The notes beneath the pieces are model-generated. The model made no database searches. It was not told where the DNA came from and was given only the letters and a program-made list of their open reading frames with translations. From Emydura subglobosa (lineage: Eukaryota > Chordata > Testudines > Chelidae): a stretch of 64,000 bases of DNA. Made by a program: the position numbers and the translations under genes. Below, piece after piece: positions 22,426-34,370 of this stretch. Every line of letters begins with the position of its first letter. The stretch's first letter is position 1. The DNA is taken from positions 5,336,689 through 5,400,688 of the forward strand of contig ML679995.1 in the NCBI GenBank assembly GCA_007922225.1, read 5' to 3'.

Positions 22426-24037
22426 ATTAGACACTATATAATTATGGACTTCTCCAAAAGAGGAGACGTGTGGCTGCCTAGTGAATACTGGTTTGAGTGT
22501 GAGAGAGTGTGTGTATGTACTTTCACACAATTTTAATAAGGTAAACTGCTTGTAATTGTTACAAATGTTGTGAGAGGAATTCAGTATGGCGGGGAGCAGC
22601 TTGTACAATATTTTTTTTGGACTGTTTCAGCCTACAGGCAGTGATAGTCTGTTTTCTTCACCAGCTGTGATTTTGTATTTATTTTCTCCTCTCTCTGACC
22701 CGCCCTTCGTTTTTCTGATGTTCCCAATGCAGCTCTATCGTGCTTTGTAGCCCAGACCTCCAGCCCTCTTCCCACTGACATGTTTGCAAAAATACAAAAC
22801 CTAGTAAATTATTTTATTTTCATAGACAGCAATCAGATGATCAAAGGCTTATTTGTAGCTGAGAGCATGCACGCACACACCATGAACTGGGATGGGGGCA
22901 CGCATTTTCTTCATTTTCTTTCAAATGTGTTCCTTTTAAAAAAAAATCGATGGAAGTAGATTTTTAATTAAAATAGATGCTGATCCTTCCCCGGCTCTAG
23001 TGCTGTTAAATATTTTTTGTTGTGGTTGTGGTTATCTAATCTAGGATTTTTATCTCTAACCATGGGAGAGCATGGCTTTGATTTCCCTGCTAGACTAAGG
23101 GGAGCAAGTGAGAGGGGGGAGGTTGTCAAGAGGAAAGCGCTTTTGTTTTGTCTCAGGCTGCATTGCTACGCAGGTGAGGGTCAAAAAATACAGCTCAGGC
23201 TACAGATACAAAAGCTTAGCCTGTCTGTCTCCTTCTCGCTGTCCTTTTTACAGATGCAAATCCCCAGCGCTGGAGCTCAAGAGCATCTCGGGGAATGAAA
23301 TGTGCTGTGCAGAGATGCCTTCATTTGAAAGTGCTATGGAGCCATGTAACTGAACCACTGCATGGCCAGCTTGTCTTCCAAAGAAAGGGCCAATTTAGGA
23401 CTCGGATACAAGAGCTGAGAAATCAAAATTAAAAGCATTCACCCGTCTGCCTAATCCAGGAGAACTGAATCGCCATTTTCCTTACTTCCTCCACAATTGT
23501 GTGGACTCCAGTTACAGACAAGATCAAAGGGCTCCCAACCAGGCGTTAGTAATGATTCATCAAGACAAACAAGTTTGCTCTGGATCCGCTAGAGAAAAGA
23601 GAAGGGCCTAGTTCTGCATTATGCACCAATGATGGCCTGCAGATTGTGCTTCCTAAAAACTAAAAGAGAGACAAATCCTCAGCCAGTATAAATCCACATT
23701 ACTACATTGGCTTCTACAGTAATGATTCACACCAGCCAAGGGCCTGGCCCAGGCATTCTTCTTTGTGCATGTCATCAGAACACTGGGGTGGAATTCCTCC
23801 CCCCATCTCCATCACTGCACAGTTGTCCAGGTGCTGTGTGGGTGGGGTATCTCTTTCCTTTTATACACCAGGCGCAGATACTGGACTGGATGGATCATTG
23901 GTCCCATCTGTTATGACAAATTGTATGCTTGTATGTGGAAAGAAACTGATAAATAGAACCATCCCTAGTGCTCTTTCCTCATCTCATGCACGTCTATCCA
24001 TCATCTACCTACCTGCTGGAGCAATCTACATGCCTGA
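22426..24037. other. Unassigned non-coding stretch
   Basis: No exon or interspersed repeat recognised. The frames at 23017-23353 and 23707-24053 overlap in different frames and have no domain. Confidence 0.5.
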
Positions 24038-24118
24038 TTTTAAAAGGTGCTGAACATTCACAGCTTTCATTGACTTCAGTGGGACCTAGAGGTGCTCAGC
24101 ACCTCTGAAAATCCATGG
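24038..24118. repeat. Family D hairpin element
   Basis: AAAAGGTGCTGAACATTCAC on the left, TTGACTTCAGTGGGACC in the middle and GAGGTGCTCAGCACCTCTG on the right. The arms are inverted copies that meet at the CAGTGGGA core. Confidence 0.6.
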
Positions 24119-24120
24119 GC

Positions 24121-24232
24121 CACATTCTAATACTCATGCTCATATAATGAGTAGTACCTTAGGTCCCATTGATTTCAGTGGGACCAGTCATAGGGTAAGG
24201 GACTACGCAGTGTGAGTAAAGTGGCAGAATCT
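24121..24232. repeat. Family C hairpin element
   Basis: Left ATTCTAATACTCATGCTC, core CCCATTGATTTCAGTGGGAC (self-complementary around the centre), right GTGTGAGTAAAGTGGCAGAA. It lies directly beside the family D hairpin. Confidence 0.55.
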
Positions 24233-24244
24233 AGTCCTGTGTCC

Positions 24245-25447
24245 ATGTCTACATATTATGCATATGCACAAATACAAAAAATGGGTTCAGAATTTCAAGC
24301 TAGAATCCCAGTGTCCAAGAATGTCCCAGAATTTGGGAGTTTTGAGATCTTGGGAGTTGGATTTGGTATAAATGATACCAGTTGTTTTATAAAGTTCTTT
24401 CCTCAGAGTTGCTCAGGACGCCGCAGAGGGAATTAGGATCGGATTTTCTAAATGTTGGGTGCACAACAGCACAGCACACATGTAATTTTTGCAAGCAGAG
24501 ACCTTGAGTGTTCACAGAAATGCATATAGGTGGTCATTTCTACATGCAGATACTCACTTTGCACAGGGAATCATGTTCCTCCAATTAGATGAGCAATTGT
24601 GAGCACATTTTTCCACACACTATTATACACCTGATTTTTTGTTCTTTTTTAAATAATCGGGCCCTTGAAATACAGTGATAAATTAGAGTAATTGAGATGT
24701 GCATGTCCACATACATACTTACATAAGTGCCCACACTGAAAAGGGGTAGAAAAATACAAAAGATAAAATCAATTTATAAATTCAGTATCTAACCCTGTTC
24801 CAGCTTTTGCCTTTATCAGCTGGTGAGTGCCAGTGGAGTGTAAATTCTGCTAATAAATTCTGTTACAGTATCTTTGAGAGGGCGCACCCAATAAAATGTT
24901 CTACAAGGAGATTAAATTATACCCAGCTTCGGCAGAACAGCACAGATCTCCTTTCAGTCAGCTTGGGCTAGGGTAAGGAATTTTAGGCACCTTTCTTCCC
25001 CTTTCACAGGAAGCTGGGCAAGAACGCTTTATTCGCAACTCTCCAGGATACATGTATCACTTCACTACAATCCTTTAACTATCCATGTACAGTTGTTACC
25101 CTGGGACTCCTGTGCTCAGTCTATGCATCTTTTCTCAATTGTGCAGTATCAATTGATGGTCTAGCAAAGTTTCTGAGTGATAGCTCAACAATGGAGAAGT
25201 TCCAGCATCTCTCTGTTTCAGAACAAAGGAAAACACTTTATCCTCATCTCCAGTCAAAATATATTGAGCATCATCCTGCAATGAAATCAATGCGGCATCA
25301 GACTCATTCACCAAATTGTGCCTTACATGGCCCCTCAATGACTGTATGTATCACATTCATAAATGCTGGATAAATAACAGGATCAGCTCACACTAACTAC
25401 ACAGAAGCCAATCCAAGCCTTTGACCCTCCTGTAAAATACGTAGACT
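24245..25447. other. Unassigned non-coding stretch
   Basis: No exon, RNA gene or clear mobile element. AT-rich patches around 24620-24790 show no periodicity. Confidence 0.5.
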
Positions 25448-25520
25448 GGATCCTCACATAAATGCTACATGTAGGTCAATTGAAGTCAGTGGAATTACTT
25501 TGATTTACACTAGCTGAGGG
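25448..25520. repeat. Family C hairpin element
   Basis: GATCCTCACATAAATGC, core CAATTGAAGTCAGTGGAATT and right arm TTGATTTACACTAGCTGAGG. The layout fits the common hairpin with GTGTAAATC arms. Confidence 0.6.
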
Positions 25521-26944
25521 CCTGCTCTTGCATAGAGTGATTTCAGCAGAGACAGGCCCAGTCAGGGAGAAGGTCCCTTTTGGCTCAGTGAGAAGTCCCG
25601 TTGTCCAGGGCCCATTGGGGCACCACTTCCCCTCTTAGATTCAGTAACGTGCAGTCATTCACCTGTGCTCCAGGCCTGATTTTGTTGACTGCATCAACTT
25701 CACTGGGAGTTTTGCCTGCCTAAAAGATTGCCGGGTGGGCCCCATATTGTCTACTGGACAAGGTATACTGTCACCTGTTCCATTCCCCTCTAGTGTCTGG
25801 TCAGCAGCTGGCAGAGCCAAACCGCCGCTCCCTGACTTCTGGTTCTGCTTTCTAGCCTCTGCCCATACTGCCAACTAAAGACCCATTCTTGCCTCCATTG
25901 TCTTCAGTGGTAGCGGGGTGGAGCCCTAAAGGGCAACTATAATGATATATGGCCATCCCAAGCTTGTCCTCTTAGGGAGTTCTTCAACAGTAAACATGCT
26001 ACCCCATGCTCAACATAGAATCTGCCTTCAGAACTGCGTGCTCCCGGTCGCCCCTGTCCACAGAGAGTGCACTGGGAATGCTGGGGTTATTTTCTTTGTG
26101 TTCACCAAAACATCTCCTTTACCTTTAAGGATAAAGCATTTCCTGCTGCCCTCTCTCCACAGACATATGCTCACACGTGCCAATTTGATCAACCCATTTT
26201 AACCACAGCAGGATTTATTTCCCTGACATGCTGAAAATTAGAGCTGACCTTGAGAGAACAGCACAAGTGGAAGAGTGTCTGGAGGGAATGAAGATGTTGG
26301 GTTCTTTTTCCTTCTGGAGTCTGTGTGGGAAGGTAAAAGCAGCACAAGTTACTGGGCAAAACAATGCCTACAAAGGGAGAATCTCTTCCTAGGACGTTCT
26401 CTTTCACATCCCATTTGCAATAACAACAATAGCCTCGGTATGATTTTGAAAAGGAAAGGGGATAAGATGTGGGGATGGGAAGGGCATGAATTACAGCCTT
26501 GTATTAATCAGATGGAAATGCTCTGTCTCCTAGAATTCCTTCATTAGGCAGCAAGACAGGTGACCTTTAACCTCCAGTATCACTTACTTCCTTGGTAACA
26601 ACTACTGCTGGCAGATCATTTCTCTTGTAGGCTTCATCCATATTCAAAGAGTTGTCACATCCAACCAGCGCTAACAGGCTAATCAAGTGGAATTTTCTTT
26701 TTCTTTTTGTTTCTTCTTCCCCGTCCCCCATCTCTGTTCCAACTCAGCAAGATACTTTCTCTGCATGCAATCCAACTCTTTTCAAACCTGGGCAAGGGGC
26801 AGATATGGGGGGGGAGGGGAGAAGATCCCCATTCTGTCAGCACTTCAAAGATCTGCTGATTTCCCTTTTTCTTTTCTGTCATGCAGAAGAATGTGTCTCA
26901 CTCCTGTTAATGGATATGATGACTGGCCACAGCCAGAGGGCTGA
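25521..26944. other. Unassigned non-coding stretch
   Basis: No exon or firm repeat. A C/T-rich and G-rich mix at 26695-26825 produces overlapping frames on both strands that I attribute to composition. Confidence 0.5.
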
Positions 26945-27005
26945 TGGAGCCAATTAAAATAATCCAATCTTCCCTCCATTGGCTGGATTAATTTTGAATT
27001 ATTTT
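26945..27005. promoter_or_regulatory. Candidate homeodomain-rich dyad
   Basis: Imperfect dyad: GCCAATTAAAATAATCCAAT on the left and ATTGGCTGGATTAATTTTGA on the right. Both halves carry a CCAAT-type box and TAATCC/TAATTA words. Repeat-free. A regulatory role is only inferred. Confidence 0.25.
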
Positions 27006-28535
27006 TTAAATGGAAAATTAGGATTTTGACGATATGAATTTTTCTGAGGGAAGTGTCTGTTTTACTCCAAAATGGTTGATGTTTTATTGAAAAAAGGAAA
27101 ACTTCTCAGATATTGGACTTTTGATTAAATGTTTAAAATTTCCAAAAATGTCCCTCTCCCTCCCATTGTCACTGGAATTTTCCACCACCAAACACACCCT
27201 CCACTGCCATTTTCTGACCCATTCTATTCCCCATTCATTTTCAGAACCAAACTTTTTCTTGAGATTCTGGAATTTCCAGAGATCACTGGAACTAAAAGAG
27301 TTGAGATACACCAGGTGCCATTAATATGACAACATTTGCCAGTAGAGGACATGCAGTCTCTTCCTGTCCTAACTGTAGGTGAAGGGAAAGGGTGGCAATT
27401 TCAACTGCAGACAAATATTTACTTTGGAATGGTGACCACTGTTGCATGAGAAAAATTGCCCATGTTTTTCTTGATGGAATGAGAAGTATCAGAAATCTAG
27501 TGAGGAAGCTGTTGCTTAAATTGTGTCCATCCCAATTTGACAGACTTCTGATAGTTTAGATATTCATCTAGGAGGACATCCAGGCCCCAGTGAAGTCAAT
27601 AAGAGAACGCCCATTGATTTGAATAGGGCCAGGATTTCACCTCTAAACCTCTGTCTGTTTTTCTGAACTGGACTTGAACTCTGAACCAAGGATGGGCTTT
27701 GTTATCCAGATTTGAATCCAGATTCTATAGTCTGAGGATATTTGAATACAAGTGGATTGCTTCAGCACCATCTCTTCCCTAAGCCCACTGAGCTTTGTCC
27801 ATCTGTTAAGAAGACCTTTACTCTAGAAATCACTGGAGCTAAACTTCAGCTACCTATTGACTCTTTGTGAGTCCCTGTTCTAAGTTAACCAGCTGGAAGC
27901 TCATTATAGACTTCTCTGGAGGTTTAAGCAACACAGCTTGAATATAATTCATATTTTTAAGACAAAATTCTCCAGTAGTGTTGGTAAGATTCTTCCCCCA
28001 CAGACATGTTCTTTCAAAGTTGTCCATGGACCTCTGAAACATCTGGTCCTGACTACTCTCAAAGACGGGATACTAGAATAGGTGGACCATGGGTTTCCTA
28101 CATTCCCATTTCTGTTTCAGGTGAATAATGAATCTCTGGTCACCGACTTAAATGGAGATAACCATAAGCCAGGCTGCATAGATACAGAAAAAGGAACAGA
28201 AGTCCAGGCGTTTGGCTCTGAAAACACAGGAATCCGCAACTTGAGTTCAAGGAGAAACTCCAAAACAACTGAATAAATAAACTTCAGATTTCTGAGAACA
28301 ATTCACTTCTGGGCACAATCACAAAAACAGCTGGAATTTTCCTCAGGAAAGTTTATATGCCACGAAATAGAAAAGCTTACAATAAACATTGTCATCTCAA
28401 GTATAATCCTGTTCCTGTACCACTGATTAATTTAGGGGAAATGCATACCCTCTCCATTTACACAATGGTTCCAGGCCAATGAAAAAACGGAATTTTCTAA
28501 CTGAGGTGGAATAGATATTATGGTGGTTCATGCGT
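27006..28535. other. Unassigned stretch with one hairpin fragment
   Basis: No exon found. At 27582-27640, CCCAGTGAAGTCAATAAGAG and CCCATTGATTTGAATAGGGC form a family C-like hairpin. Frames at 27084-27329 overlap antisense to each other. Confidence 0.45.
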
Positions 28536-28539
28536 GCGT

Positions 28540-28556
28540 GAAAGAAAGAAAGAAAG
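28540..28556. repeat. (GAAA)n microsatellite
   Basis: Four GAAAG units in a row following GCGTGCGT. Confidence 0.9.
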
Positions 28557-29919
28557 CCACTCCAGCAACCACTATTGCTAACCAGCACCATAAATATTGA
28601 TTTCCACCAGCCCCCTGCCAGGGTTCTCTTTGAAATGTGAGAAGCATAATTTACTTCTCATCTCCCTCCTTTTCTTTTTTTCCATTCTGTGGTATCGACT
28701 TTTTAGCAGGTGTCTTACGTATTACTGGAATGCCAGTCACCAGCGTAGCCTGGGGGTGGATGGTTGGCTCCTGGGTTTGGTTATATAAATATGTGCTCTG
28801 CAGGATTGCTGCTACTGCTGTTTCTCAGCAGCCTCTGTCTTCACCAGGCTATTTTTGGACCCTCCATCTTGTTCTCTCCTGTCTAGCAGTGTCTCATCTT
28901 GTAGAGACCAGAGAGCTACGTTCATTAAAATGGAATTTGGTGAGTTATCACACAAAATTAACTCTGCGTTGCAGCTGCTGTCTGTCACTTTCAATGCTCT
29001 TTTCCTTTGATCACTTTATACTTCCACTCCCTGCCCATGCCAACTTTTCAGTGGGCAGCAGTTATATGCTCAAGTTATCATGGTTTGCTGCATTCACTCC
29101 CAACACAGACTACACAAGCTTGCCTCTTGGCCAAGCATATTTGTTCTTTGGTGAGAGAGCTGCAGCTGTGCTGTTATCTAGAAAAAGCAGTAACATTCAC
29201 AAGGAATTTACTAGGCTGAATAAAAATCCCTACACCTACACACTCATCAACTGCTGCAAAATATACTAGGTGACTCTAGAAAAAATCACATACAATTCTG
29301 TGTGTGTGGGAGGGGAGGGGGGAATGAACCCGAGTCCCTTCCTTCGCCACAGAACCCTAGGTCTCTGCTATATCAGTGAATCCGTTAGTCGGTAGCAGTA
29401 TTAGGTTGTTATCAAGTAATGGACCTGAGACGATACACAAAAGCCATGTGTTACATAAGCCTTGCATAAGATCCTGGTCATGCTGCACTGCTCGATGTGT
29501 CAGATAAGCCTGGTAGAAAGTACCCATCGCACTACCCAATGTGGCATGTACTCATCAAGTTCACAATCTCACCAACATTTATGCCCTGCTTAACTTTACT
29601 CATGTGAGTAGGCCTCTGGAGATTCTCAAATGGAAGGTGCCCTAAAGATCTTGCCCAGTTCTGACCGAAGTCACTCGGACTTCAGTGGATGCTGGCTTAT
29701 GCCCTAAGTGTAGAGTACCACTATAATCATGTTATCTTCTCCATTGCCGTTCAAAAGCATTAGGGAATGTTACCTGAATACCCAACTCACTACCAACACA
29801 AAGCCAGTTTTTGTATGTCTACATTAAAATTTTGCATGCACCAGCTCTCGTGCAGCTCAGTCCTGGAGGTGCTGCTTTGAAATTGGATTTTTAAAAGCTT
29901 CCTTATTCATGCAAACTTC
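28557..29919. other. Unassigned stretch holding the longest chance-like frame
   Basis: A 210-codon frame at 28637-29269 (+) is the longest gap-free frame in the window. Its translation shows no domain, no convincing signal peptide or repeats, and shorter frames overlap it in two other registers. I do not call it a gene. The remainder is unassigned. Confidence 0.4.
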
Positions 29920-30330
29920 ACGTCCTTTTGTCACTGAATTAACACAGCATTAAAGTGCCTGCTTCCCTGATCTCTGACCCCGAGGCTATTAAAATTGCAT
30001 TTGAGGTTAACAATGGGGACTGGAAACAAAGATCCAATGAATAAAACATAAACAAAGCACTTCAAATAGATATTAGAGTAAATAATATAAATATATTAAG
30101 TGGCAAAATCCCTTGAATTATAAATTGGATAAAAATGCTTTTATTATAAAGGGAAACAAAGAAATCCTGGACTTTGATTGGTTGATTAGTAGAAATTGTC
30201 AGGATATTTAAACATCCTGCCTGCTCAGGCTTAATAATTTCATGTGTTCTTGCAAGATAACACTTGGGTCATGTGATTTCATCAACCAATCATGCTTCCA
30301 GGCTCTTACTTGACACTTGGTAATGAATTG
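29920..30330. promoter_or_regulatory. Candidate conserved enhancer with paired CCAAT/PBX-like sites
   Basis: Repeat-free, AT-rich and full of homeodomain-type words: GCTATTAAAATTGC, TTTATTATAAAG, CTTAATAATTTC and GGTAATGAATTG. It contains a perfect 12-bp inverted pair, TGATTGGTTGAT at 30175-30186 and ATCAACCAATCA at 30281-30292. Each holds an ATTGG/CCAAT box and a TGATTGGT/GTTGAT core resembling PBX-type sites. This suggests a regulatory element; no gene context is available in the window. Confidence 0.35.
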
Positions 30331-30526
30331 ATATGGTGGTGTAGGACACATTCACCTTATCTTTTTATAAATGCATTGAGTGGCATTTGGGATGCCTTCC
30401 ACTTCCCTGGTTCATTTGCATTACATAAGAAACCTCTAAATGTTAAAGCTTTTACTTGCAGCTAAAGTTTGAGTCCCCCAACTGCGTTCAAGGATATCTG
30501 TCTCGGGCTGGCACAAAAATAATGAT

Positions 30527-30572
30527 GTGTGGTTGTGAGTGAGTGTGTGCGCATGGGTGTGCGTGTGTGTGT
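30527..30572. repeat. TG-rich simple sequence
   Basis: GAGTGAGTGTGTGCGCATGG then GTGTGCGTGTGTGTGT. It yields artefactual THTHAHT frames on the reverse strand. Confidence 0.85.
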
Positions 30573-31147
30573 AACAGCCAGCTGAAAAGCAACCGAGTTG
30601 TCTCCTGCACCCAGGCACATGCATGGGCCCCCATCAGAGCTGACAGGCCTATCCAACCTGAAATCATCTGAGTGCAGTTTCTGAAATCGTTTGAAAGTGG
30701 AGTGTCAGGAAGACGTTTGCATAGCGGATGACATCGCCTCTCGGCATGGTTTAATGACATCCCTCGCTTGTCATCACTCTCTTCATGCTTCACAAATAAT
30801 AACAGGGGAGGAAATTCTTGGGAAGGCGGAGGTAAGAGGCCGGGGTAGGGAGGAGGAAGAAATAAAGTGTAAATAGCCATGGACAAAGTCAGTTGGAAGA
30901 ATTCAAAGGGGTCCAAAACGTACTATTAAGAAGAATCAGCGGTGTTTCAAACTTCCTGGATCATTCTACAGTGTTGTTAAACAGGGAATAAGGATTAACC
31001 TTCACTCAGCCCATTTAGAGCAGTAGGTAACAATGGAATTGTGGTCTATCAACACATTTATAAAGGTGCCGATTATCCTGGCATCTCGGTACCACAATTT
31101 ACATGTGCGTTGGTGTGAGAGGACAAAGAGATTCTGAGCCATAACGT
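30573..31147. other. Unassigned non-coding stretch
   Basis: No exon or repeat recognised. The reverse frame at 30488-30916 runs into the TG-rich repeat and is not considered coding. Confidence 0.45.
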
Positions 31148-31212
31148 TCAGCTGGTGCAAATCAGCATGGCTCCTCTGAAGTCAATAGCGATGCCCCAGT
31201 TTACACTGGCTC
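31148..31212. repeat. Family C hairpin element
   Basis: CAGCTGGTGCAAATCAGCAT, core CTCTGAAGTCAATAGCG and right arm CAGTTTACACTGGCT. Arms inverted. Confidence 0.6.
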
Positions 31213-31289
31213 ACAGAGTTCAGGAAGATGAGCAGAGGAAGTATTTTTGGGGTGAGAAGGGTAATGAAAGTCAGAGGCAATAAGGTCTC

Positions 31290-31460
31290 ATGGGTTGAGT
31301 TTGGGGCCAGCACTCCCGAGTTCTAAGATCAGCACTGCCCCAGAGCTGCTGTCTGACCTTGGGCAGGTTGCTTCACCTCTCTTTGTCTCAGCTTCCCCAT
31401 TTGCAAAATAGGGATAATAATACAGTCCCTGACTCAAATTGGCAGCATAAGGGTTAATTA
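31290..31460 (+). repeat. MIR-like SINE
   Basis: Forward MIR core: GCTGTCTGACCTTGGGCAGG, TTGCTTCACCTCTCTTTGTC, TCAGCTTCCCCATTTGCAAA and ATAGGGATAATAATACAG. Preceded by CACTCCCGAGTTCTAAG, which fits the tRNA-related part. Confidence 0.8.
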
Positions 31461-31971
31461 ACGAATGGACCAAACTCATCCCCACAATAACTCTATTGCC
31501 AAAAAATGTTGTACCTGGGATGAACTTGGCTCATTGTGTGTAAAGACTTATCTGTGCTAAGGGACCTTCACAAAGTGTGGTTATAGCCAGAAAAAGATCT
31601 ACCAGGCTCTATATTTCCTACGGATGACTACCAAAGAAATAGGCTCCTTTTACAATTGTTTTCTAACTTCTAACGCCTCACGCTCAGCCTGAGATTTGAA
31701 AACCAAACCCTGTGGTTTCTGCCTCTTAGGCCACCAGGAGTAGTAGTAAAGATCCTGGATCTGGAATTCTGCTGGTGGGTGGTGATGCACGCAGTAGAAT
31801 AAGCCCTGTCACATGCTCCCATAGGTTCAGTGTCTGTGTACCGCCAGCTGAAGACGAATTTTTTTTGTCAGCCTTGAAGGCACGCAGAGAGCAGAGAAGT
31901 TGCGAACAAGTTACACAGTTGCTTGATGGCTGGAAGAGCCATCCCTGCAGCAGTGAGAGACAAGCTGTGGG
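31461..31971. other. Unassigned non-coding stretch
   Basis: No exon or mobile element recognised. The frame at 31775-31975 has no recognisable features. Confidence 0.45.
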
Positions 31972-32064
31972 CTAAATCCTGAAAGGTGCTGAGCACCTGC
32001 AATTGCTGCTGGAGTCAGTGGCATTTTGAAGGTGCTCAGTTTCTCAGGATCTGGCTGGATAATA
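31972..32064. repeat. Family D hairpin element
   Basis: TAAATCCTGAAAGGTGCTGA, then GCACCTGCAATTGCTGCTGG, GAAGGTGCTCAGTTTCTCAG and GATCTGGC. Left and right arms are inverted copies. Confidence 0.6.
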
Positions 32065-33100
32065 AAAAGAATGAGAATTAATAATAACGGGTCAAACGGT
32101 GAGGCTTTTACTCGGTCCTTACTTGGGCAAAACTCCCTTTTAAATTAGTGAGAATGTTGTCTCTCCAAGGACTGAGTAAAAAAACTAAACAATAACCTCA
32201 GGATCTGGCCCCATATTATTAATTACGTAAGTTATTCATCTGCAAAGACCTTCCACTCCTAAGCAAATAAGCATCTCATGTGTATCTAGCCTATCTCATG
32301 TAAAACGTACTGGGTCAAATTTGTCTCCGGTGTAACTCTACTGACTTGATTCAAGCTATGTGGGGATGCACTGAGCCAGCTGTGTCTGGACTGACATGGG
32401 CATCTCAAGAAACACACACACACATCTGGAGAAATGTCGCAAGCCCGTATTTTCTCTCTCTCTCTCTTTGGCCAGAGGCCAGCTGCTGTTCAGTGGGCAC
32501 ATTTCTCCAAGGATGAAGGGCCTTTTCCAGAGGGCATGAACAGGCGTTTCTGACTTAGGTTCTGATGACTGACACTGTGGTAGGCGCTCCGTCTTACATG
32601 TGCTTTCCCAGCCCTCTGGGAGTGTATTTACAAATTAAACGAAAGAGACAACAGATGCTTTCACATTGCTTCACGGGGAGCTGAATGACAAGGTCAAAGA
32701 AGAGGAATAAAAGAAAAGAGCTTTATCAAAAGGAATGAGTACCTTAGTGGCCAGAATTATCTTAAATAGGCTCATACCAAAGGCAAGCCAGCATCCTTCC
32801 GCCTGTCTCTGTAGGCTCGCCAGCTGGAAGATAAAATGTTCCATGGCACTTTTCTAAAGGACTCGGAGCCCTATTGTCCCAGCCATCATTCCCTAGTTCA
32901 GTAAAGCAGCTTCTAATGTTCAAGGTGGTGTGTAGGCGAATATTCAAACATATAGTGATTGGCGTATTTTCCCAACCTAGTCACAGACCTAGTCCGTCCA
33001 GCTCCAGATTTGATACAGAGCTTTGCGATACTTTAAAGAAAGGAGCTGCACAGAAACAAAATTCTAATGTCTCTTGGATTAGACCTTTATTCTTAATGTT
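32065..33100. other. Unassigned non-coding stretch
   Basis: Contains a partial family C core near 32313-32360 (CTCCGGTGTAACTCTACTG), a CA run at about 32413-32425 and CT repeats at 32453-32468. The AT-rich repeat-free part at 32635-32760 could be regulatory but shows nothing specific. No gene. Confidence 0.4.
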
Positions 33101-33199
33101 CTATTCATTCCCTCTGAAGCACCTGGCGTTGGCCACTGTCGGAAGACAGGATACTGGGCTAGATGGTCTGACCCAATATGGCCGTTCTTATGTAATGTA
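33101..33199 (+). repeat. CR1 LINE 3' end (GGCCACTGTCGG subfamily)
   Basis: CCCTCTGAAGCACCTGGCGT, TGGCCACTGTCGGAAGACAG, GATACTGGGCTAGATGGTC and TGACCCAATATGGCCGTTC, then TTATG. A well preserved tail of a CR1 subfamily different from the AGGTCAGACTAGATG type. Confidence 0.85.
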
Positions 33200-33934
33200 G
33201 GTAAAAGAGACTCCTGAAAAACTGTGTGTGTGGTTAAGGGACCCCGAACTATTTTGTAGAACATAGAGTTGAAGAGATATTCCTAAGAATGATGGGAATT
33301 TTGGATAAGGTCCTCTGGGTCAAGCTGCCAAATGTGCCAGAATCCCATCAACGGGAAGTTAGTTGAAGTTAACTGTGAATGCAGGCATGAATTTGTCTGG
33401 GACCTGCTCCAAAGCCCAATGTAATTAATGTGGGTCTTTCCATCGTCTTGAATGGATCTGTCTCCAGATACAGAGGGTGATGCCTTACAGAGTCTGTCAC
33501 AAAAGGTGCTATGATAATATGAACTGTGACTCTGGAGGGAGAATGGTTGAGGTATTTAGAGAAAAAAACATGAGCCCCAGTGAAGAGGAAGTCTACATGT
33601 CTTGATAATATTAAAAAGAAGCCAGACACATGCAAGGCAGAACATTTGCTGTAGTTACATAAAAGTTTTACCATCCCGCACACATCAGATGGAAGTCTAA
33701 CAAAATGCAGTCTGCAAATTTGTTACCCCAAGTGGAGAACATGAATGTGTGAATTATGAATTTCTTACATTTCTATATTACCTGTCTTACTGAGATACTT
33801 TACTAATTGTATCTAATCTATCGATCTACAAACTCACATTACACAAGAGTAGTGAAGAATACAGCCCACCACCAACTTTGCAGAGTAAATTATACTCATA
33901 TTAGACTATTGCCATTTCCGTATTTAGACATCTA
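33200..33934. other. Unassigned non-coding stretch
   Basis: No exon or clear element. The reverse frame at 33369-33683 (104 aa) has no recognisable domain. Confidence 0.45.
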
Positions 33935-34320
33935 GGGTGGAATTTTCTGAAGAATTTAAGTGACTTAGGAGTGAAAGTGACTTTGACTTTCAGTGAGACT
34001 TGCACTCTGAAGTCACATAGCTGCTTTTGAGAATTCCATTACAAAATAAGTGACCTAGATTGGTATTTTCAAAACATTTTAGGAAAATAAATCCTACTGA
34101 AGTTCATTGGGACTTGTGCGCCTAGCACCTAGGTGCTATGGACAATCTCATCCCTGATTTTCAAAAATGCTGTTCATCCTCAGCTGTTTATCTAAGAAAT
34201 GGTAACTTCTGGCTACTCGGCATTTTGAAAATACAGCTGCTTATTTAGGTCCCTAAATATGGAATTAGCATCCCAAATTTAGGCACCTCCTTTTGACAAT
34301 CTTGTCCCAAATGTGCCCAT
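33935..34320. repeat. Cluster of family E hairpin elements
   Basis: Successive blocks carry GGTGGAATTTTCTGAAG, TAAGTGACTTAGGAGTGAAA, GGTATTTTCAAAACATTTTA, CTAGCACCTAGGTGCTATG, CTGATTTTCAAAAATGC and TTTAGGCACCTCCTTTTGAC. These are family E words in both orientations, so at least two or three old hairpin elements are packed here. Confidence 0.55.
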
Positions 34321-34370
34321 CATAGTTCTATCCAGGCACTACCTGACATCTGCAAACGATCCTAGGAATT

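Noticed and set aside
28637..29269. 210-codon open frame on the + strand, the longest frame without Ns
   Set aside because: No domain, repeat pattern or plausible splice or start context is visible. Other frames overlap it, and a frame of this length can arise by chance in 64 kb read in six frames.
30488..30916. 142-codon reverse frame with HTHAHPCAHTHS
   Set aside because: The histidine/threonine-rich part is the TG-rich simple repeat at 30527-30572.
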